DNA of 11,262 bases from an uncultured Clostridium sp. (GTDB lineage: Bacteria > Bacillota_A > Clostridia > TANB77 > CAG-508): positions 1 through 11,262 of the forward strand of contig CATOLW010000018.1 of NCBI GenBank assembly GCA_951800935.1, read 5' to 3'. The position numbers and the translations under genes are program-made. Positions 7,914 through 11,262 of this stretch are shown here, in pieces. The stretch's first letter is position 1. Each line of letters opens with the position of its first letter. The notes under the pieces were generated by a model, which searched no databases, was not told the origin of the DNA, and worked only from the letters and a program-made list of their open reading frames with translations.

Positions 7914-7947
7914 CGATGTTTTAGGACTTAGAGCCCAAAAAACATCG
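7914..7947 (-). promoter_or_regulatory. Hairpin in the feoA-feoB spacer
   Basis: On the minus strand, CGATGTTTT (7947-7939 in plus numbering) pairs with AAAACATCG (7922-7914), with an inner stem GGGCT/AGTCC closing a CTA loop. Immediately downstream, CGGTAAC and GTTATCG form a second small hairpin that shares the CATCGG bases, so the two cannot both form fully. There is no clean U tract right after the first stem. It may tune feoB expression relative to feoA by RNA processing or attenuation; this is inference. Confidence 0.5.
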
Positions 7948-7961
7948 ATTAATAAGTAATA

Positions 7962-8186
7962 TTAAAATTGAATTGTTATTAAATTAGCATCTTCTTTTCG
8001 AATAGCAATTAAAGTACCACGGATAGAAAAAGCACGAGGGTCTGAAGAGGCACTAATTAAAACAGGAGTAATAGAAGCACCTTCTACAAATCCTAAATCT
8101 AATAATCTTCTTCGAATATTTCCAATGCAATTTAATTTTTTGATGTAACCTTTGGTATTTAAAGGCAAATCATTTAATGTTTTCAT
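7962..8186 (-). CDS. feoA: Ferrous iron transport protein A (FeoA)
   Basis: 74-residue SH3-like cytosolic partner of FeoB, needed for full Fe2+ uptake. Family hallmarks are the start LNDLPLNTKGYIKKL, the RRRLLDLGFVEGASITPV segment (about 25-42), and FSIRGTLIAIRKEDANLI at the C-terminus. The ATG at 8186 has AGGAGG about seven bases upstream. It is the first gene of the feoA-feoB operon on the minus strand and is intact; all its Arg codons are non-CGG. A TATAAT lies upstream on the minus strand near 8220 with a weak -35. I see no convincing Fur box. Confidence 0.9.
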   Translation of the reverse strand: MKTLNDLPLNTKGYIKKLNCIGNIRRRLLDLGFVEGASITPVLISASSDPRAFSIRGTLIAIRKEDANLITIQF

Positions 8187-8296
8187 GTTGAGCCTCCTAT
8201 TTTAAGTAGTTATTAATATTATATTTTGTCGAAAAATAAATGTTACTATTGACAATTAAAATTTTTTATGAAAAAATAAGGAAAAATCATATAAAA

Positions 8297-8316
8297 GGAG
8301 AGTAGAAATACTCTCT
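8297..8316 (+). promoter_or_regulatory. Leader hairpin with GAAA tetraloop before dut
   Basis: GGAGAGTA (8297-8304) pairs with TACTCTCT (8309-8316), closing a GAAA tetraloop; the outermost pair is G-U. The 5' arm overlaps an AAAAGGAG sequence (8293-8300) that resembles a ribosome site, while the real site AAGGAGG follows at 8322-8328. Confidence 0.5.
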
Positions 8317-8332
8317 GCAATAAGGAGGAAAA

Positions 8333-8794
8333 ATGGAAAAAATAAGAGGATTTGAAATTGCAAAAGGATTTGAAGACAAACAAATCAATTTACCAGTAAG
8401 AAAAACAAAATACTCTGCTGGATATGATATAGAAGCAGCAGAAGATATCGTAATACCAAGCTTTAAAAAGGGAATAAATCCTACTTTAGTAAAAACAGGA
8501 TTAAAAGCTTATATGCAAGATGATGAAGTTATGATGTTATATAATAGAAGTTCGAATCCAAAGAAAAAGGGATTGATTATGGCCAATAGCGTAGGAGTAA
8601 TTGACAAAGACTATTATGGAAATCCAGATAATGATGGACATTTCATGTTTGCTTTTTATAATATCAAGGAAGAAGATATCACTATAAAAAAAGGAGAAGC
8701 AATTGGACAAGCAGTATTTCAAAAATACTTAGTAACAGATGAAGATAAAGCAGAAGGAGAAAGAATGGGTGGATTTGGTTCTACGAGCAAATAA
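8333..8794 (+). CDS. dut: dUTP diphosphatase (dUTPase)
   Basis: 153-residue trimeric dUTPase that converts dUTP to dUMP, keeping uracil out of DNA and feeding dTMP synthesis. All five motifs are visible: AGYDIEA (29-35), RSS (72-74), GVIDKDYYGN (88-97, with the catalytic Asp), KGEAIGQAVF (120-129) and the C-terminal P-loop-like GGFGSTS (146-152). The ATG at 8333 has AAGGAGG four bases upstream, a short spacing. A TTGACA at 8249-8254 may be a -35 box but lacks a good partner. The frame is intact. Stop is TAA. It is transcribed away from feoA and followed by a weak terminator before carD. Confidence 0.9.
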   Translation: MEKIRGFEIAKGFEDKQINLPVRKTKYSAGYDIEAAEDIVIPSFKKGINPTLVKTGLKAYMQDDEVMMLYNRSSNPKKKGLIMANSVGVIDKDYYGNPDNDGHFMFAFYNIKEEDITIKKGEAIGQAVFQKYLVTDEDKAEGERMGGFGSTSK

Positions 8795-8858
8795 AAAAAT
8801 AAAAAAATTTTATCCTTAGAAACCAAAGGGATACAAGCAATATGAATAGGGAAAAACG

Positions 8859-8889
8859 ATGGTAAGGGCTTTGACTTTTGCCATTTTTT
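8859..8889 (+). terminator. Possible weak terminator after dut
   Basis: ATGGTAA (8859-8865) can pair with TTGCCAT (8878-8884), with one G-U pair, followed by TTTTT. It overlaps the -35 box of the carD promoter, so transcription from upstream and initiation at carD would share this DNA. Confidence 0.4.
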
Positions 8890-8899
8890 GTTGTATAAT
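8871..8899 (+). promoter_or_regulatory. Sigma-A promoter for carD
   Basis: TTGACT (8871-8876), 17-base spacer, TATAAT (8894-8899): near-consensus. RNA would start near 8906, giving a leader of about 100 bases before the ATG at 9007. Confidence 0.8.
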
Positions 8900-9006
8900 A
8901 AAAATGGTTAAAAAATCCAGTAAAGTTATTAAATGCTAGAACTATTTACATAGCTTTATTATCTTTTTTTCACCAGACGACCAAAGTACTGAAAGGAGTG
9001 GCTTAC

Positions 9007-9570
9007 ATGTTTAATGTAGGAGACAAAATAGTATACCCAATGCATGGAGCAGGGGTAATTGATTCAATCGAAGAAAAAGATATTTTAGGAGAGAAACAAT
9101 CTTATTACATATTGAAGATGCCAGGAGAAGTAAAAGTAATGATACCAACAGCTAAGGCAGAAACAGTAGGAGTAAGAAACATAATAGACAAAAGTTCAGC
9201 AGATAAAGTAATTGGAATACTAGAAAAAGATGAAACACAAATGGATAAAAACTGGAATAAAAGATATAGAGATAATATGGACAAAATGAAAAGTGGAGAC
9301 ATCTATGAAGTAGCAGATGTGGTAAGAAATTTAAGCTTTAAGCAAAAAGAAAAAGGACTATCAACAGGAGAAAAGAAAATGCTAAACAATGCAAAACAAA
9401 TATTAGTAAGTGAATTAGTCTTAGCAGAACATGCTTCTCAAGAGGAAGTAGAACAACTAGTAGACAATAAAATCAATACATCTTTTATGATGTTTAGAGC
9501 AGAAGAAGTACAACCAGAAAGTGTAGTTAACAGATTTATACCATTTGATGGTACTGGAACAAACGATTGA
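9007..9570 (+). CDS. CarD-family RNA polymerase-binding transcription regulator
   Basis: 187 residues. The N-terminal domain (1 to about 65) is the CarD/TRCF RNA polymerase-interaction module: FNVGDKIVYPMHGAGVI and the YYILKMPGEVKVMIP strand match the family. The C-terminal part is helical, with the KEKGLSTGEKKMLNNAKQIL segment characteristic of CdnL/CarD proteins, which bind promoter DNA and stabilise open complexes. I chose the ATG at 9007: AAAGGAG at 8992-8998 is eight bases upstream, and family members start MFxVGD. A GTG at 8998 would lie inside the ribosome site. It has its own near-consensus promoter and ends TGA TAA, a double stop, with a terminator hairpin after it. Confidence 0.88.
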   Translation: MFNVGDKIVYPMHGAGVIDSIEEKDILGEKQSYYILKMPGEVKVMIPTAKAETVGVRNIIDKSSADKVIGILEKDETQMDKNWNKRYRDNMDKMKSGDIYEVADVVRNLSFKQKEKGLSTGEKKMLNNAKQILVSELVLAEHASQEEVEQLVDNKINTSFMMFRAEEVQPESVVNRFIPFDGTGTND

Positions 9571-9579
9571 TAAACATAG

Positions 9580-9634
9580 ATCCAGTCAAGTAAAAGCAGA
9601 TACAGTATAAACAGAAATAAAAAATTGACTGGAT
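9580..9634 (+). terminator. Terminator hairpin after carD
   Basis: ATCCAGTCAA (9580-9589) is the exact reverse complement of TTGACTGGAT (9625-9634), with a 35-base A-rich loop, followed by TTTAAG. The stem is good and the U run short. Confidence 0.55.
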
Positions 9635-9666
9635 TTTAAGTATTTAAAAAAATTAGAAAAAATGTA

Positions 9667-9695
9667 TTGACAAAAATTTCACAACATATTATAAT
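9667..9695 (+). promoter_or_regulatory. Consensus sigma-A promoter for tRNA-Leu
   Basis: TTGACA (9667-9672) and TATAAT (9690-9695), both perfect, 17-base spacer. RNA would start near 9702, about 40 bases before the mature tRNA. Confidence 0.9.
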
Positions 9696-9740
9696 ATCAA
9701 TTGTCGTTAATCAAAACCTAGTGAATTTTCAAAGAAATAT

Positions 9741-9829
9741 GCAGATGTGGCGGAACTGGTAGACGCACAGGACTTAAAATCCTGCGAGGGTTAAACCTCG
9801 TGCCGGTTCGATTCCGGCCATCTGCACCA
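9741..9829 (+). tRNA. tRNA-Leu (anticodon UAA)
   Basis: 89-base class II tRNA with encoded CCA. The acceptor stem GCAGATG pairs with CATCTGC. The anticodon stem CAGGA (9768-9772)/TCCTG (9780-9784) encloses CTTAAAA with anticodon TAA at 9775-9777. The long variable arm CGAGGGTTAAACCTCG and the TTCGATT T-loop are present. It reads TTA, the commonest Leu codon in these genes. Flanking AATTTTCAAA (9724-9733) and TTTGAAAATT (9840-9849) could lengthen the acceptor helix in the precursor. Confidence 0.97.
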
Positions 9830-9860
9830 ATGCATATAATTTGAAAATTTATATGAAGGT

Positions 9861-9899
9861 AAAAAACTATAACTAATCACATCTTAGTTATAGTTTTTT
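9861..9899 (+). terminator. Terminator after tRNA-Leu
   Basis: AAAAAACTATAACTAA (9861-9876) pairs with TTAGTTATAGTTTTTT (9884-9899) around a 7-base loop, ending in a run of seven T. Confidence 0.85.
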
Positions 9900-9912
9900 T
9901 AAAATAAAATCC

Positions 9913-9969
9913 AACACCCAATAAAAATAGACAAGATTTAATAAATCTTGTCTATTTTTATTGGGTGTT
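9913..9969. terminator. Perfect 28-bp inverted repeat, terminator of the lipoprotein gene
   Basis: The arm 9913-9940 (from AACACCCAATAAAAATAG) is the exact reverse complement of 9942-9969, with only the A at 9941 between them. It lies about 20 bases beyond the stop of the minus-strand lipoprotein gene and is followed on that strand by TTTTATTTTA. It is unusually long and perfect for a terminator, so it may also be the trace of a small mobile repeat. Confidence 0.7.
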
Positions 9970-9989
9970 AGACTTAAAAAATCTGTATT

Positions 9990-10360
9990 TTATTTGTAAT
10001 CTGTATTTACCAGCTGTAACCCAGCGTAAGTCTCCACTTTTATTACAGTTATATACTGTCCAATTTCATACTGTTCTTCCCGAATCACAGTATGATTTTC
10101 CTCATCAATGCTTATAGTTATCTGATAATCATACTTTCCGTTAGCATAAGCTAAGTTCTTATACATATTCCACTGTTCGTAATTCTGCTGAGCCAAATAC
10201 ATATTTGCTGTGTAATATAAAATGCATCTGGATGAAATGTTCCTTTTTCGCATTTGATTACAACTGTTTCGAACTCAGTCTCTTTATACGAGTAGTTTTC
10301 TCCACAGCCAGTTAACATGAATACAAACAAAATTGCCATAATTCTTAAAGTCATTTTCAT
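9990..10360 (-). pseudogene. Small lipoprotein gene, frameshifted; likely imported
   Basis: The ATG at 10360 has AGGAGG upstream. The first 19 residues are a lipoprotein signal (hydrophobic run, lipobox LTGC, Cys19), so the mature protein would be anchored to the outer face of the membrane. The sequence then runs TVVIKCEKGTFHPDA, after which the frame shifts near 10215 (GCA TTTTATATTAC) by -1 or +2 and continues as YLAQQNYEQWNMY and NGKYDYQITISIDEE to NTDYK and TAA at 9990. I recall relatives (VIKxEKGTFHPD...ANGKYDY...VREE...) in Clostridia mobile elements, but not a function. Codons here are more GC-rich (CTC, CAG, GCC-like usage) than in the neighbours. It has an in-frame CGG (10080-10082) followed by G, at a position that is Arg in the relatives I recall. 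Its promoter is good. Confidence 0.6.
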
Positions 10361-10404
10361 GGTGATTCCTCCTAAAAAATTATTTTTACTTGTTGATATG
10401 TAAC

Positions 10405-10428
10405 ACTAAAAGATTTTTATCTTTTAGT
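10405..10428 (-). promoter_or_regulatory. 5' leader hairpin of the lipoprotein transcript
   Basis: ACTAAAAGAT (10405-10414) and ATCTTTTAGT (10419-10428) form a perfect 10-bp stem around TTTT. It would lie at the very 5' end of the minus-strand transcript, where such stems often protect mRNA. Confidence 0.5.
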
Positions 10429-10433
10429 ATATT

Positions 10434-10462
10434 ATTATACTATTTTTTACATAAAATTGCAA
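10434..10462 (-). promoter_or_regulatory. Sigma-A promoter of the lipoprotein gene
   Basis: Minus strand TTGCAA (plus 10457-10462), 17-base spacer, TATAAT (plus 10434-10439). Confidence 0.65.
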
Positions 10463-10566
10463 ATTATGCCCCAAATTCTATTTTTTAATAATTGAAATAT
10501 TTGATATTTAATGATATAAATATTAAGAATCAAAATAAATAAAAACTGATAGGGGATGAATAGAGG

Positions 10567-11145
10567 ATGAATGAAATAGTAGAAAAGATTAAAGAAGAAC
10601 TAATAGAAAGATGTAATACATACAATGAAAAATATAATTACGATTTTTGGAATGAGCACATTAAATATGTTGTAAAAAATGCAGTAGAATTAGCCAAGAA
10701 ATATCAAGCTGATGTTGAAATTGTAGAACTAGGAGCATTGTTACATGATATAGCAATGCCATCAGAATATGGAACAAGAGAAGAGCATAATGTTTATGGT
10801 GTAAAAATTGCAGATGAATTATTGACCAAATTAAATTATCCAGAAGACAGAAAAGAAAGAGTAAAGGAATGTGTATTAAGACATAGAGCAAGTAAAGACT
10901 TACTTAGAAACGCAATAGAAGAACAATGTGTAGCAGATGCAGACGTAATTGCCCATTTTGATTGTATTCCTTCACTATTTCATTTAGCATACGGCAAAAA
11001 TGAAAAAGGACTGTCAGTAGAAGAAGGAACAGAATTTGTAAAGAAGAAACTGGAAAAAGATTATAATAAATTAAGCCCAAGAACAAAAGAAGAAATAAAA
11101 GATAGATATGAAGAAATAGTAAAAGTGCTGTTTGTAGAAAAATAG
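10567..11145 (+). CDS. HD-domain metal-dependent phosphohydrolase
   Basis: 192 residues, soluble, helical. The HD metal site is visible: H31, the H60-D61 doublet in GALLHDIAMP, H74 in REEHNVYG, H106 in VLRHRAS, and an Asp near 124-126 (VADADVIAHFD). Such proteins cleave phosphate esters of nucleotides or nucleotide second messengers; this stand-alone small form has no RelA or GGDEF partner, so the substrate is open. The ATG at 10567 has AGGGG at 10551-10555, eleven bases upstream. The frame is intact with no in-frame CGG. It is followed after 80 bases by a probable AraC-type regulator on the same strand; I see no terminator between them, so co-transcription is possible. Confidence 0.8.
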   Translation: MNEIVEKIKEELIERCNTYNEKYNYDFWNEHIKYVVKNAVELAKKYQADVEIVELGALLHDIAMPSEYGTREEHNVYGVKIADELLTKLNYPEDRKERVKECVLRHRASKDLLRNAIEEQCVADADVIAHFDCIPSLFHLAYGKNEKGLSVEEGTEFVKKKLEKDYNKLSPRTKEEIKDRYEEIVKVLFVEK

Positions 11146-11225
11146 CATGTGTTTCTAAATTGTGCAAGAAAAATCAAGAAAATAGATTCATAAATCCTTA
11201 TAATAAATTTAAAAGGAGGGAAGAT

Positions 11226-11262
11226 ATGAATTATATAGTAGAAATTCAAAAAGCAATTAACT
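11226..11262 (+). CDS. Start of a probable AraC-family regulator (partial)
   Basis: The ATG at 11226 follows a strong AAAAGGAGGG (11211-11220) and opens MNYIVEIQKAIN before the window ends. The pattern YIxxIQKAI at a protein start is typical of AraC/XylS-type regulators of the GyrI-domain kind, where the first helix of the DNA-binding domain begins at once. A TATAAT lies at 11199-11204 without a good -35. Twelve codons are too few to be certain of the family. Confidence 0.5.
   Translation, partial: MNYIVEIQKAIN

Noticed and set aside
8187..8332. Fur operator in the divergent feoA/dut region.
   Set aside because: No good match to the Fur inverted repeat; the A/T-rich sequence gives only chance resemblance.
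9007..9570. TGA read as tryptophan.
   Set aside because: Tryptophan is TGG throughout, and carD ends TGA TAA at the expected protein length, so TGA acts as stop.
9741..9829. tRNA-Leu as the attachment site of an integrated element carrying the lipoprotein gene.
   Set aside because: I see no second copy of the tRNA 3' end downstream and no integrase in the window.

Overview
This window looks like chromosome from a very AT-rich Gram-positive bacterium, most likely an uncultured Clostridia-like Bacillota. The signs are strong AGGAGG-type ribosome sites, sigma-A promoters with TATAAT boxes, intrinsic terminators with U tracts, a CarD protein of clostridial type, a FeoA/FeoB pair, and a strong preference for A/T-ending codons. 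TAA, TAG and TGA all behave as stops. Starts include TTG and GTG.

Layout. 1-321: the 3' end of an unrecognised gene, then a hairpin terminator (422-453). 466-3079 (minus): an MgtA-type Mg2+ P-type ATPase. 3198-3262: a perfect 28-bp palindrome of REP type. 3294-4274 (plus): an operon of a YjjX-like inosine/xanthosine triphosphatase and a Nudix hydrolase. 4316-4852 (minus): a second Nudix hydrolase. 5007-5663 (plus): a class I glutamine amidotransferase. 5702-8186 (minus): feoA-feoB, the ferrous iron uptake pair. 8333-8794 (plus): dUTPase. 9007-9570 (plus): CarD-like RNA polymerase-binding regulator. 9741-9829: tRNA-Leu(UAA). 9990-10360 (minus): a broken lipoprotein gene of foreign look. 10567-11145 (plus): an HD-domain hydrolase. 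11226 onward: the first codons of a probable AraC-family regulator. Three or four genes (YjjX-like, two Nudix, Dut) point to nucleotide-pool sanitation, and two to divalent metal uptake.

The outstanding observation is genetic-code related. Three conserved housekeeping genes (mgtA, yjjX-like, feoB) are each split by single-base +1 shifts, five in all. Every one has the same form: an in-frame CGG codon followed by A, where dropping the C restores an in-phase GGA codon for a glycine expected at that point in the family. The five lie on both strands of the DNA but always on the coding strand of the gene and always in the same codon phase. Apart from these five, CGG is not used in frame in any intact gene here, while CGT, CGA, CGC, AGA and AGG serve as arginine. 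Random sequencing error would not be expected to respect coding strand and codon phase. The pattern suggests that CGGA is decoded as a single glycine (four-base decoding, or a +1 shift at an unassigned CGG). The one in-frame CGG read as ordinary arginine is in the decayed lipoprotein gene, which looks imported. This rests on my reading of alignments from memory. Proteomics, the genome-wide CGG census and the tRNA set would decide it.
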